From CAWAND01 sp963727915 (lineage in GTDB: Bacteria; Chloroflexota; Anaerolineae; Anaerolineales; E44-bin32), in assembly GCA_963727915.1 (NCBI GenBank), contig CAVSID010000004.1:186001-250000 (forward strand): a stretch of 64,000 nucleotides of DNA, in the 5' to 3' direction. The translations under genes were made by a program, and so were the position numbers. Shown piece by piece: positions 36,687 through 46,719 of the stretch (its first letter is position 1; every line of letters begins with the position of its first letter). The notes below the pieces were generated by a model. The model saw only the letters and a list, made by a program, of their open reading frames with translations, did no database searches and was not told the origin of the DNA.

Positions 36687-38196
36687 TCATAGTCCACCGC
36701 TCAATTGGTAATACAGATCGTTCCACCGGAGTTCCTTCCTAAACGCCTCGATTTTGGTGTCTTCGTCGATAACGAGGATTTCCATGTTGGCCATGTCGGC
36801 CAGATCCCGTAGATTTTCTGGGCTGACGGAATAGCTGAACCCAGTGTGGTGTGCGCCCCCGGCGTAGATCCAGGCAGCCGCCGCCGTTTTGAGGTTGGGG
36901 CGGGGCAACCAGAGCGCACGTGCGACCGGCAGCTTTGGCAGCGGCTGATCGGTAGGTACAACATCGACAACGTTGACAATCATTCGGAAGCGCTGGCCCA
37001 TGTCGATCATGGAAACGTTAACCGCCGGGCCGGTCCTCGCATCAAATATCAATCGCAGTGGGTCGGATTTGCCGCCGATCGAAAGCGGCAAAATGCTCAA
37101 CCTGGGTTTCGTGTCCGCAATCGACTCGCATATCTCGAGCATGTGTGCGCCCAGGACCTTGTCCCCTGAGTGGCGCCAAATTGGTAGGTGTAATCCTCCA
37201 TGAAACTAACACCACCCTCAACTCCCAGCGCTCATAACCTTCATGGCACGCACCAGCGCAGCGGTCTTCCAATCGCCCTCGGCGCCGAAGCCATAGCCGT
37301 CACGCATTAGGCGCTGCACGGCCAGGCCGGGCAGCTGGGCTAAACCGTGAAGATCCTCAAAGGTGGTTGTGAAAGCCTTGAAACTCCCGCTCAGCAGAAA
37401 GTTGCGCATCCCGGTCTCGATGCGCGCACCCTCGATAAGCGACTCGTATCTAGTCGCCTCCCGGCTGAAGTTCGGGGACCACATCGTATTCGTCGAGGTA
37501 GGCTTCGGCAGTTCTTCCGACCTCATCCTTGGGAGCTTCGTTGATTGCACAAACCAGATCCCCGACGCCAAAGCCGTAGACATCAAACCCAAACCGTATC
37601 TGCGCCTCGACTTTATCGCCTTCGGTAACGGCCACATCTCGCATATTGTCGCCGAAGCGGGCGATTTTCGCGCCTTGCCAGTCGGCCCAGGCGCTGGCGG
37701 CCCGTATCCACACGCCGATGTTGGACAGGACATCTTCATCCTGCCAGTGGCCGACAACCACCTTGCGGGTCAGGCGCATTCGGCTACCGATGAAGCCGAA
37801 TTCCCGATCCCCATGCGCCGACTGGTTCAAGTTCATGAAGTTCATATCGATCTCTGACCAAGGGATCTCGCGGTTGTACTGGGTGTGCAGATGTAAGAAG
37901 GGCTTCTTGAGCAGGTTCAACCCGGAGATCCACATCTTGGCCGGTGAGAACGTGTGCATCCATATGATCAGACCGATGCAAGCCTCTGTCGTATTCGCCT
38001 CTTGGAGAAGGAGGCGAATGGCATCAGGCGTGGTCAGGACGGGTCGGAATACCACTTTGACGGGCAGGTGGTCAGATGCGCTCAGACCTGCCGCAATCTC
38101 ACGCGAATGTTCGGCAACGGTCTCCAATATCTCCGGACCGTAAAGGTGCTGGCTGCCCGTTACAAACCAGACTTCGTAGCCATCCAGATCGATCAT
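36687..38196 (-). CDS. araA: L-arabinose isomerase; two indels
   Basis: AraA converts L-arabinose to L-ribulose (Mn-dependent). About 502 residues are recovered: start YEVWFVTGSQHLYGPEILET, LIIWMHTFSPAKMWI, LHLHTQYNREIPWSEIDMNF, KVVVGHWQDEDVL, a middle part with GDWKTAALVRAMKVMSAG and FMEDYTYQF carrying catalytic glutamates, and a C-terminal part with GAHHTGFSYSV carrying a metal-binding histidine. Breaks are near 37450 and 37220. Third sugar enzyme of the ara operon, 12 nt after araD. Confidence 0.93.
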
Positions 38197-38207
38197 GGTA
38201 AGGTCTC

Positions 38208-38912
38208 CTAATGCGACTTCTTCGCCTGGCCATAATAGGCATCTGCACCATGCTTTCTCAAAAAGTGCTTGTCCAGTAACTCATCTTGGATAGGAGCAAT
38301 GCCTGGCTCAAGCATCAGAGTGTGGAAGTTCATGCACGCGACCTCCTCTAGAACGACGGCGTTGTGAACGGCATCCAGAGGGTCTGCACCCCATGCAAAC
38401 GGGCCGTGGCTGCGAACAAGAACCGCAGGGATGGCTGCTGGGTCTCTGTCCTTAAAGGTCTCCTTGATCACGAGCCCAGTTTCCATTTCGTAGTCACCTT
38501 GAATCTCATCCCTGGTCATCTTGCGAGTGCAGGGGACCTCGCCGTAGAAGTGGTCGGCGTGAGTTGTGCCTAGAGCCGCAAGGCCGCGGCCGGCTTGGGC
38601 AAAGATCGTTGCCCAACGGCTGTGGGTGTGGACGATGCCGCCTATGTTCGGGAACGCTTTGTAAAGTTCGAGATGCGTTGGCGTGTCGGAGGAGGGCTTG
38701 AGGCTTCCCTCTACAAGTCTCCCCGTTTCCACTTCCATTACCACCATGTCGTCCGGCTTCATATCCTCGTAGGGAACGCCGGAGGGCTTGATAGCCACCA
38801 GCCCCCGCTCCCTGTCGATCCCCGAGACGTTGCCCCACGTCAAAGTGACAAGATTGTGCCTTGGAAGCATCAGGTTCGCTCGAAGTACTTGGTCTTTAAG
38901 GTGTTCCAACAC
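38208..38912 (-). CDS. araD: L-ribulose-5-phosphate 4-epimerase
   Basis: AraD (234 aa) is a class II aldolase-fold zinc enzyme that makes D-xylulose-5-phosphate. Seen: LPRHNLVTLTWGNVSGIDRE, IKPSGVPYEDM, the zinc histidines in GIVHTHSRWATIFAQAG and GTTHADHFYGEVPCTR, and LVRSHGPFAWG with the third histidine. Length and frame are normal. Its start is 8 nt after the kinase gene, within the same operon. Confidence 0.96.
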   Translation of the reverse strand: MLEHLKDQVLRANLMLPRHNLVTLTWGNVSGIDRERGLVAIKPSGVPYEDMKPDDMVVMEVETGRLVEGSLKPSSDTPTHLELYKAFPNIGGIVHTHSRWATIFAQAGRGLAALGTTHADHFYGEVPCTRKMTRDEIQGDYEMETGLVIKETFKDRDPAAIPAVLVRSHGPFAWGADPLDAVHNAVVLEEVACMNFHTLMLEPGIAPIQDELLDKHFLRKHGADAYYGQAKKSH

Positions 38913-38919
38913 GGTCTGT

Positions 38920-40521
38920 CTACCTCAGGGTGTCCACGGCGGCCCTTTCGATGACGAGCCCCTTCTTGTAGCGCTCGATGAAGGCGACGAAGCCTTCGAC
39001 ATCGGTCGGATCGGGAGCGATGGTCGTGCCTCTCTGGCCGGTGAAGACTTTGTCGGCGAGAAAAGCTTCTAAGGTTTCCATCTCCAACTTGCTGACCATG
39101 TAGGCGGCGAGCAAAGCGCCCCCCCAGGCGCCGCCCTCGCCGGCTGTCTCCATCACGGTGACGGGAGCATTCATCGCCGCCGCCATGATCTTCTGACCCA
39201 CTTCCCTCGTCTTGAAGAATCCGCCATGCCCAACGATGCGATCCACTGTCACACGTTCTTCGCCGAAAAGGACTTCCAGCCCGATATTCAATGCCGCCAG
39301 AGCTGAGTACAGATGGACGCGCACGAAGTTGGAAAGGTCGAATTGATCATCGGGCCGGCGGACGAAGAGCGGCCGACCCTCCTCCAGGTGTGTGATGTGC
39401 TCGCCCGAGAGATAGTTGTAGGCAAGCAGACCACCGCAATCCGCATCACCCTTCAGCGCATTTTCGAAAAGCAGCCCAAACAGGTCGGATCGACTGATCT
39501 CCAAGCCCACGACATCGGCGAATTCCTGAAACAGTTCAACCCATGCATTGATGTCAGATGTGCAGTTGTTGCTATGAACCATCGCCACAGGCTTGCCCGT
39601 CGGCGTCGTCACCATGTCGACTTCGGAGTGCACTTTCGACAAGGCCCCTTCCAAGACAATCATGGCAAAGACGGTTGTGCCCGCAGAAACGTTGCCAGAC
39701 CTCTCTTCAACGCTGTTGGTAGCCACCATGCCCGTGCCGGCGTCGCCCTCAGGCGGGCACAACGGGATCCCCGCCTGTAATTGCCCAGTGGGGTCAAGCG
39801 CGGCCGCCCCTTCCTCGGTGAGAAACCCTGCAGCCTCGCCGGCCACAAGAACTTTGGGAAGGATATCTTCGAGCTTCCAAGGGATCGCCTCCGCTTCAAG
39901 CCGCCCATTGAAAAGTTCGACCATGCGTTGATCGTAGGTCTTGGACCGGCTGTCAATCGGGAATACCCCCGAGGCTTCACCCACTCCCAGCACCTTCTCT
40001 CCCGACAGCTTCCAGTGGACGTAGCCGGCCAGTGTGGTCAGGAATCGGATGTCCCTGACATGGGTTTCACCGTTCAATATCGCCTGATGCAGGTGTGCAA
40101 TGCTCCAGCGTTGGGGAATGTTGAACTGGAACAGACTCGTGAGCTCCTCGGATGCTTCTTCAGTAATTGTGTTGCGGTAGGTCCGAAAGGGGACAAGCAA
40201 TTCGCCGTTCTTGTCAAAGGCCATGTACCCGTGCATCATGCCACTGAAGCCGATCGCCCCAACCCTATTGAGCTCGACGCCGTAGGTCTCATTAACCTCG
40301 GAGCGGAGGCTGCCGTAGCACTCTCGGAGGCCGGACCACGCATCATCTAATCTGTACGTCCAGACACCATTCTCGTGGCGGTTCTTCCACTCATGAGATC
40401 CGGACGCGATGGGCATGAGGTCCTCTCCCACCAACACCGCTTTGATGCGCGTCGAGCCGAACTCGATGCCAAGTGCCGTTCCTTCGGCCTCAATCGCCTT
40501 TCGGGCTTCGTTGCGATTCAT
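38920..40521 (-). CDS. araB: FGGY-family ribulokinase
   Basis: This 533-residue kinase phosphorylates L-ribulose by context. It has the FGGY folds: LGIEFGSTRIKAVLVGED (phosphate loop), IGFSGMMHGYMAFDKNGELL with RTYRN, GDAGTGMVATNSVEERSGN, NVSAGTTVFAMIVL, VDRIVGHGGFFKTREVGQ and TVMETAGEGGAWGGALLAAY. It is less like the E. coli AraB than a distinct FGGY group found in arabinose operons of other phyla, so ribulose specificity rests mainly on position between the importer and araD/araA. Frame intact over 1.6 kb. The 190 nt upstream, before the M24-like gene, show no clear promoter. Confidence 0.87.
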   Translation of the reverse strand: MNRNEARKAIEAEGTALGIEFGSTRIKAVLVGEDLMPIASGSHEWKNRHENGVWTYRLDDAWSGLRECYGSLRSEVNETYGVELNRVGAIGFSGMMHGYMAFDKNGELLVPFRTYRNTITEEASEELTSLFQFNIPQRWSIAHLHQAILNGETHVRDIRFLTTLAGYVHWKLSGEKVLGVGEASGVFPIDSRSKTYDQRMVELFNGRLEAEAIPWKLEDILPKVLVAGEAAGFLTEEGAAALDPTGQLQAGIPLCPPEGDAGTGMVATNSVEERSGNVSAGTTVFAMIVLEGALSKVHSEVDMVTTPTGKPVAMVHSNNCTSDINAWVELFQEFADVVGLEISRSDLFGLLFENALKGDADCGGLLAYNYLSGEHITHLEEGRPLFVRRPDDQFDLSNFVRVHLYSALAALNIGLEVLFGEERVTVDRIVGHGGFFKTREVGQKIMAAAMNAPVTVMETAGEGGAWGGALLAAYMVSKLEMETLEAFLADKVFTGQRGTTIAPDPTDVEGFVAFIERYKKGLVIERAAVDTLR

Positions 40522-40712
40522 CTGGTCTCCCTTGAATTCGAGCCGCTTGGCCCAGTGCTCGGCCGAATGCAGAGATAACTCCTATCCCATCCTAGTAGCT
40601 CGCACTTGGGCCGGCCCAAGTCCGGCGTCCTGCAGTCATCATGCCGATGCCTATCCACGTGGGTACCGCCCTTCGCTCTTCATCCCCCACAGGACTCATA
40701 TTCACGCGGACC

Positions 40713-41829
40713 TCAGCCTCTCTCCAGGATGGCTGGGCGGCTGACCACTTGCTTTCCAACTTCAATGTCAACACTCGGCCATCCGGGCATTTCGGTGAGT
40801 ACCTCAGTCGATCCTTCGCCAACCAAGATCGTGTCCTCGGATTTCGCCCCTCGAATGGACGGATTCCAAGCAAAGGCCTGTCCGGCCAGGATCGGCTCCT
40901 TCGATGAAGGCGTGCCGGTGACTTCGCGTGGGGCATATCCTGCCGATCCGCCCTGGTGATGCAGCTTCCATTCGTCCGGGTAGCCGCTGGAAGCGTAGGC
41001 TGCCTGTGCAACCCTGAAAACGTCACCCAGCGTTTGGCCCGGTTGCGTGGCGGCAATCATCTCCGCATCAATCTGGGCCACCGCCTTCGCCTTCTGGCGA
41101 ATTTCGTCGGGCAACGCACCAAAATGGACGAAGCGAGTCAGCGAGCAGATCAACCCCCACTTGCGACCGCATAGGACCAGCATGGCATAGTTGCGAAGGG
41201 CCTTTTCGGTCGGCAACGGATGACGATAGGAAAGGATACGATCATCGACAGCAACCAGATTGACGACAACCTGCACGCCCCTGCTTTCAACCGATTGTGC
41301 GAGCTTGCCAGCGATTTCAAATTCACTCATCCCCGGCGTGACGGCCTCGATTGCTTCATGCATGCCTAAAGAACACAATCGGCCCAATGTCTTGAAGCGA
41401 TCGCCTTCCTCAGGGGTTAGCTGGGACCGGAGGCAGGCGATCTCGGTGGAAAGATCCATGGCAAGGGGGTGACACGTGTCCGATCCCAACGCCATTCCGT
41501 CGGTCAATCCGGCAATCTGGTCCTCCCCCTCGAACCAGCGTGCAATCCTGAACTCCCAGCCATGCTGAGCAAGCGCTTCTTCCTGCATCAATCGACCAGC
41601 TTCTATGTTGCTGGTCAGCACAAGCTGGTCCGTGTGGGTGATCAGCAGAGATGCGATCCCCGTTGAATCGGCAAGGTTGATGTGCGAGTTCCGCGCCGCT
41701 GGTCGCCCAAGCGAAATTCTCGGTTCTACGGAGCAGAAGCGCATCCAGCTCCGATCTTGCAAGCAGTCCCCGGATCCGATCCAGTTTGAGATTGAGTTCT
41801 GCAGTCGGAGGTGTCTGGCTTAAGTCCAT
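40713..41829 (-). CDS. M24 (Xaa-Pro peptidase/creatinase-fold) protein with altered metal site; one indel
   Basis: About 372 residues with an N-terminal creatinase-like domain (LDRIRGLLARSELDALLLRR) and the pita-bread C-terminal domain. Usual metal ligands (Asp, Asp, His, Glu, Glu) are partly gone: the second Asp position reads LICSLTRFVHFG, the first Glu position reads FAWNPSI, while H in KLHHQGGSAGYAPRE and E in AKSEDTILV remain. It is therefore probably not a normal metallopeptidase; it could be a creatinase-like hydrolase or a binding protein. The frame shifts once near 41690. It lies inside the arabinose operon between the importer and the kinase. Confidence 0.75.
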
Positions 41830-41896
41830 TCATCCACACTTGTTAATCATCCGGCGTAACCAGCGAGAGCTGTTTCTTCTGGCACAACGAATGTGC

Positions 41897-42883
41897 CTAC
41901 GAATGCTTCTCTCTGATGTAGAACAGACTCTGAAGCCCAATGGCAACCAGGGTCAGCAGACCTACGCCAATGCGAGTCCACCACGAGCTCAACGTGCCGT
42001 TGAACTGAAGGATGGAAACGATGGTGCCATTGATCAGAACGCCAAACAGGGTGCCAATGACATTCCCCACCCCGCCGCTAAGCGACGTGCCCCCCATCAC
42101 CACCGAGGCGATGGAGTCAAGCTCCATACCGGTCGCAAATTGCCCGTAGCCGGCCAACAAGGACATGCTGAAGACAATGCCTGCCAGTGCGGAGCACAGG
42201 CCGCTGAAAGCGTAGACGGCGATCTTCGTTCGGGCCACAGACAAACCCATGAGCAGCGCGGACTGTTCATTGTTGCCCATGGCATAGATGGTGCGGCCGA
42301 AACGCGTGAAGGAGAGCAAGTACACAGCCACCACCAGCATGATCGGCGCCACCAATGTCGGAGGATAGATATATGTTCTTGATAAGAAAGGAAGATAGAT
42401 TGGGGTCAACGCCAGCTGCTTGTACACACTGTCTGTGATTGTCACTGACGTCAGACTGATGATGTAGGCCATGCCGCGGGCGAAAAAGAGCCCCATCAGT
42501 GTGACAATGAAAGGCTGCACCTTGAAGTATTGGATAATGGAACCCAACACCCCGCCAATCGCCACACCCATTAACATCATCAGGGGAATCACAAGCACCG
42601 GGCTCATGCCACCTCTGAGCAACGCGGCCGAGGCAGCCGTCGTCAGTGCCAGAACACCACCGACGGAGAGGTCAATCCCGCCCCCACCGGTCAGGATGAC
42701 CATCGTCATCCCGATCGAAACCAGCAGGAGACTCCCATTGTTGATGAAGAGGTTAAAGAACACCTGTGGCTTCTGCATGGCAGGATACATCCGGCTGCCG
42801 ATGAAATAGGCGACGATGAAGATCGTTATCGTGGTCAGCAGGGGGCCATAGCGCCAAAAGAGGGTCTTAGTTCGCTGGACCAT
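41897..42883 (-). CDS. yjfF: Sugar ABC transporter permease, YjfF type
   Basis: This 328-residue membrane subunit has about eight to ten helices and the RbsC-family signature GGGGIDLSVGGVLALT, and the coupling region GLSVARTKIAVYAFSGLCSA. In E. coli YtfT and YjfF form the heterodimeric channel of the galactofuranose importer; this gene overlaps the YtfT-like gene by 17 nt, which supports that pairing. In the ara operon the likely cargo is furanose-form arabinose or an arabinoside; this is inferred from neighbours. Frame intact. Confidence 0.87.
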   Translation of the reverse strand: MVQRTKTLFWRYGPLLTTITIFIVAYFIGSRMYPAMQKPQVFFNLFINNGSLLLVSIGMTMVILTGGGGIDLSVGGVLALTTAASAALLRGGMSPVLVIPLMMLMGVAIGGVLGSIIQYFKVQPFIVTLMGLFFARGMAYIISLTSVTITDSVYKQLALTPIYLPFLSRTYIYPPTLVAPIMLVVAVYLLSFTRFGRTIYAMGNNEQSALLMGLSVARTKIAVYAFSGLCSALAGIVFSMSLLAGYGQFATGMELDSIASVVMGGTSLSGGVGNVIGTLFGVLINGTIVSILQFNGTLSSWWTRIGVGLLTLVAIGLQSLFYIREKHS

Positions 42884-43961
42884 GGGAAGATCCTCTGCGT
42901 TCGGATATCCTGCTCATCAATCGACGGCTGTAGTCGGAGTACAGGAAGATCACAAGCATCACCAAGACAGCTTTGGCTGCCAGCAAGGCATTCGCCGGCA
43001 CACCCAGGGTGTAGATCGTCACAGTGAACGTCCAGATCACCAGAGCGCCTAGGGCGCTGGCCAGAAGGGAAAACCGTCCGCCGGTCATCAGCGTTCCGCC
43101 CATGACCACCGCCAGAATCGCATCCAGCTCGTAGTTCAATCCGTTGTTGTTTCCGTCCGCGCTGTGGACATAAGAGCTCAAGATCAGCCCGGCGATGGCA
43201 GCACAAAAACCGCAGAAGGCGTACGCGAGAAGTTTGACATTCTTCTCATCGATACCGCTGTAGAAGCTTGCCTTCGAGTTGATGCCAACCGACTCAATGA
43301 ATAACCCGATCGAAGTCTTGCGGACCAGCAGCCAGGCCAGGACGACGATGAGGGCCACAATGTAAATCGACACTGGCAGCCCGAGGATGTACCCATTGCC
43401 GAACCAGAAATACGGCGTGTAGTAGATGGTCATAATCTGGCCATTGGTGATGAGCTGCGCAATTCCACGCCCGGCCACCATCAAGATAAGGGTAGCAACC
43501 ATGGGTTAAATCCTGGCTCGTGAAACGAGCAGGCCGTTCCACAAACCGCACAATGTTCCCGCCGCCAGATCGGCGAGGATGATGATCGGCAAGGGGGTGT
43601 TCGTTGCATCCCGAGTGAGGATGTCATTCGTGATGAGTTGGTTGCCGAGGGCCGGGTTGATCAGCACCGCACCCATGGCGGCTGAAATGGCGATCACGGC
43701 GCCGACAGACAGGTCGACTCCGCCGGTGGCGATCACCATCGTCATCCCAATCGCCACTATCATCAGCGGGGCCCCATTCTTGAAGACATCGATCATGTTC
43801 CCGTAAAGATGCTTCCCGTAGATGGGATCATCGAGGATCCCAAGCTGAAAGAACCCAGGTTCGACAACGGCATCGAAGACCAGGATGAGCACCAACGCTA
43901 CCAAGGGCCAGAAGACCTGGCTTTCGCGAAATCTCCTCAAGAACTCCGTCAAGTTCTTCAC
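42867..43961 (-). CDS. ytfT: Sugar ABC transporter permease, YtfT type; one indel
   Basis: The first half (starts NLTEFLRRFRESQVFWPLVA, contains ATGGVDLSVGAVIAIS and ADLAAGTLCGLWNGLLV) and the second half (MVATLILMVAGRGIAQLITN, FGNGYILGLPVSIYIVALIV, NNNGLNYELDAILAVVMGGT) meet at a one-base shift near 43504, giving about 364 residues, the family length. The start codon is GTG overlapping the stop of the ATPase gene (GTGA), so I trust it. Confidence 0.87.
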
Positions 43962-45476
43962 GTTTCGCCGCCTGCCATAGTGTGGATGATGGTGGCATCA
44001 TCCACAGTGCCCGGGTACTCCGCCACTTTCTTCCGATCCCGCATCACAGCTATCCGGTTGCTGACACGCAACACCTCCTCCAATTCAGAGGAAATGAAGA
44101 CGCACGATTTGCCTGCCTCGGCCAAATCCATGACCAGTCTTTAAATCTCGGCTTTTGCCCCGACATCGATGCCACGCGTGGGTTCATCCAAGATGAGGAC
44201 CTTGGGATTTGTGGCAAGCCACCGGGCGAGGATCACCTTCTGTTGATTACCACCGCTGAGATTCTTCACAAGCTGGTCGGCTGAGGGTGTGATGATTCCC
44301 AGCAGCTGAATGTACTCCTCAGCAATCTCATGCTGCTTCTGAATGGAGATATATCTGAACCATCCATAGCGCGCCTGCAATGCCAAGATGATGTTTTCAC
44401 GGATCGTAAGATCGCCGACGATCCCTTCTGCCTTCCGGTCTTCGGGGCACAGAGCAATGCCACGCTTCAGAGATTGGTTGGGAGAGACCTTCTCCACCTT
44501 CTTGCCGTCGACGATGAGCGTGCCTTTGTCGGGCGAGTCGATGCCGAATATCATCCCAGCCAGGTCTGTGCGTCCAGAACCCAGCAAGCCGGCAATCCCC
44601 AAGACCTCATAGGCGTCGAGCACCAGGTCCACCGGCTCCATCTTTCTTGCAAGCCCGAGACCGTGGACCTCGACCAGATGATGCCTTTCCCCTTTCTCCT
44701 CCTCCTCCGATTTCACCCTTGATATGGATTCCAGTTCCGTCAGGCTTCGTCCCAGCATTGCCGCCACCAGTTCCACGCGTGGCAGGGAAGCCGCCTCATA
44801 CGTTCCCACCAGCCTTCCATTTCGAAGGACCGTGATGCGGTCGGCAACCTGATACACCTGATCCAGAAAGTGCGTAATAAAGACGATGCCTAGGCCTTCA
44901 TCCCTAAGCTTGCGCATGGCTTCAAAGAGCAGGTTCGTTTCGTGAACGTCCAGAGCTAGAGGTCGGTTCGTCGAGGATGAGGACTTTCGCCGACAGGATT
45001 TCGAGTGCGCGCGTAATGGCAATCATCTGCTGGATGGCCACAGAGTAGTTGCCAAGGGGTTGAGCCACATCCACATCAATGTTCAGCCGCTTGATCGATC
45101 TCCGAGCCAACTCATTCATCTTCCCCCAATCGATGGTGCCGAAGCGTTTGGGCTCGCGACCCAACATGATGTTCTCAGCGACCGAGATGTTGGTGCAGAG
45201 GTTTATTTCTTGATAGACAGTGCTGATGCCAAGTTCCTGGGAATGTTGGGGGGATCGTACATGCACCTGCATTCCATCCAACTCAATCGTACCCCTGTCC
45301 GGCGATTCCACACCCGTTAGGACCTTGATCAGAGTGGACTTTCCGGCCCCATTCTCCCCCATAAGCGCATGGATTTCGCCTCGACGCAATGAGAAATCCA
45401 CGTCTTCGAGAGCCACCACCCCAGGGAACGACTTTGTGATATCCGCCATTTTGACGACGATCGCTTCATCGTTCAT
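43958..45476 (-). CDS. ytfR: Sugar ABC transporter ATPase, YtfR type; one indel and one in-frame stop
   Basis: A tandem ATPase of about 505 codons. NBD1: HALMGENGAGKSTLIKVLTG, YSVAIQQMIAITRALEI, VLILDEPTS and FITHFLDQVYQV. NBD2: GIAGLLGSGRTDLAGMIFG, ALCPEDRKAEGIVGDLTIRE, NLSGGNQQKVILARWLA and LILDEPTRGIDVGAKAEI. The frame shifts near 45000. At 44141-44143 an in-frame TAA stands where a Gln codon (CAA) would be expected; the same frame continues with RLVMDLAEAGKSCVFISSEL and VSNRIAVMRD down to a TGA at 43958 that overlaps the permease start. The stop would remove about 60 residues including the switch region of NBD2. Confidence 0.88.
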
Positions 45477-45502
45477 GCTCTTGACCCACCTGAGATGATT
45501 TC

Positions 45503-45542
45503 GGATAGAGAAGCGCCGCATGTTTGCGCCGCTTCTCTATCC
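45503..45542 (-). other. Strong stem-loop between the binding-protein and ATPase genes
   Basis: GGATAGAGAAGCG (45503-45515) pairs perfectly with CGCTTCTCTATCC (45530-45542), a 13-bp stem with a 14-nt loop. No U-run follows on the minus strand. In binding-protein operons such hairpins often protect the upstream message, so that the binding protein is made in excess. Confidence 0.6.
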
Positions 45543-45593
45543 ATTAGTCTAGTCTTTGCGAGTGGACCTCGCCCTCACGTTGTTGGGTATAGC

Positions 45594-46586
45594 CTAGTAC
45601 TGGCGTGACGGCAAGAGTTCAGCCGCTTTGTCGGGGTAGTAAACGGTCTCGTTAGTGAGGATTTCGCGATCCACCGTTTCGACCGTTCATCAGTTTCAGG
45701 GCGAGCTCATAGACCTGCGGGCCAAGCAGCGGATTGCACTCGACATCAGCTTGGAACCATCCATCGACCATGGCCTGGAAGCCGCCACGAGTTCCATCAA
45801 CAGACACAATGTCCAGCTCGTCCGGGCTTGACGCCAGCAGCCTTCAGAGCCTCGATCGCTCCAATTCCCATGTCATCGTTGTGGATGAAGACCCCCTGGA
45901 AGTCGGTACCTGGCGTGTACTTCTGCAGGAAGGCCTGCATGACGGGGAGTGCCTCGGCGCGGGTGAAGTTGCCGGTCTGAGAAGTTGAGGATCTTGATGT
46001 TGGCATCCAGCTTGTTCCGGAAGCCCTCGGCACGTCCCACAGCCGCGCCAGAGCCAGTCGTTCCTGAGAGCTCGAGAACGGCGCCGCCATCGGGCATCAT
46101 CTTGTTGAATTCAGCAGCCGCTCGCTCACCTTCCAGAACCATATCGGAGCCGATATGGGTGGCGTACAGGGATGGATCGGCGCTTACACTGCGGTCAACG
46201 ATAATGACCGGAATACCGGCATTCTTGGCTTCCGTCAAGACGGCCTCCCAGCCATCCTCGACCACCGGTGGCAGGGCAATCACATCGACACCCTGGGCAA
46301 TGCAAGACCGAACAGCCGAGATCTGGTTCTCCTGCTTCTGCTGGGCGTCAGAGAATACAAGCTGCTTGACGCCGAGGGTTTGGGCAGTTTCCTTGATGGA
46401 GGCGGTATTTGCCGTGCGCCAGTCACTTTCAGCCCCAACTGTGGGTAGCACAGCACCATGTCCGCATAGGTGCAGTTCGGCGCGCAAGATGATATATCGG
46501 AGCGGGAAGCAGCGCCGCCGCCACAAGCAGCCAAAACCAATGAAGCAGCTACGAAGAGAAAAGCAAGGTTTCTTCCAGCTAAACAT
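45594..46586 (-). CDS. Sugar ABC transporter substrate-binding lipoprotein; about four indels
   Basis: The assembled protein is about 330 residues and belongs to the periplasmic-binding-protein family that includes YtfQ and RbsB. Removing one C gives a proper lipoprotein signal ending LVLAACGGG. Then CAPNCTYADMVLCYPQLG, SDWRTANTASIKETAQTLGV, ISAVRSCIAQGVDVIALPPV, AKNAGIPVIIVDRSVSADPS, VLELSGTTGSGAAVGRAEGF and a segment with GVFIHNDDMGIGAIEALKAA; it ends ETVYYPDKAAELLPSRQY. First gene of the importer, 133 nt after lacI and before the 13-bp stem-loop. Confidence 0.85.
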
Positions 46587-46719
46587 GACGTCTTCTCCTT
46601 CTAGTCTAGGTCCGCAAGGGGATTCGTGATTTGGATTGGCAGAATTGCTCTGTCCGAAGTGCGTGCATGCAGAATCCCGCCGCAAGACAGGCACCTCTGA
46701 TCCCCACAATGATCACGCT

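Noticed and set aside
43980..44006. Perfect 11-bp inverted repeat TGTGGATGATG...CATCATCCACA near the ABC ATPase end.
   Set aside because: It lies in the coding frame (VDDATIIHT) that continues past the in-frame stop, and codons for Asp-Asp and Ile-Ile-His explain the symmetry; no promoter or terminator fits there.
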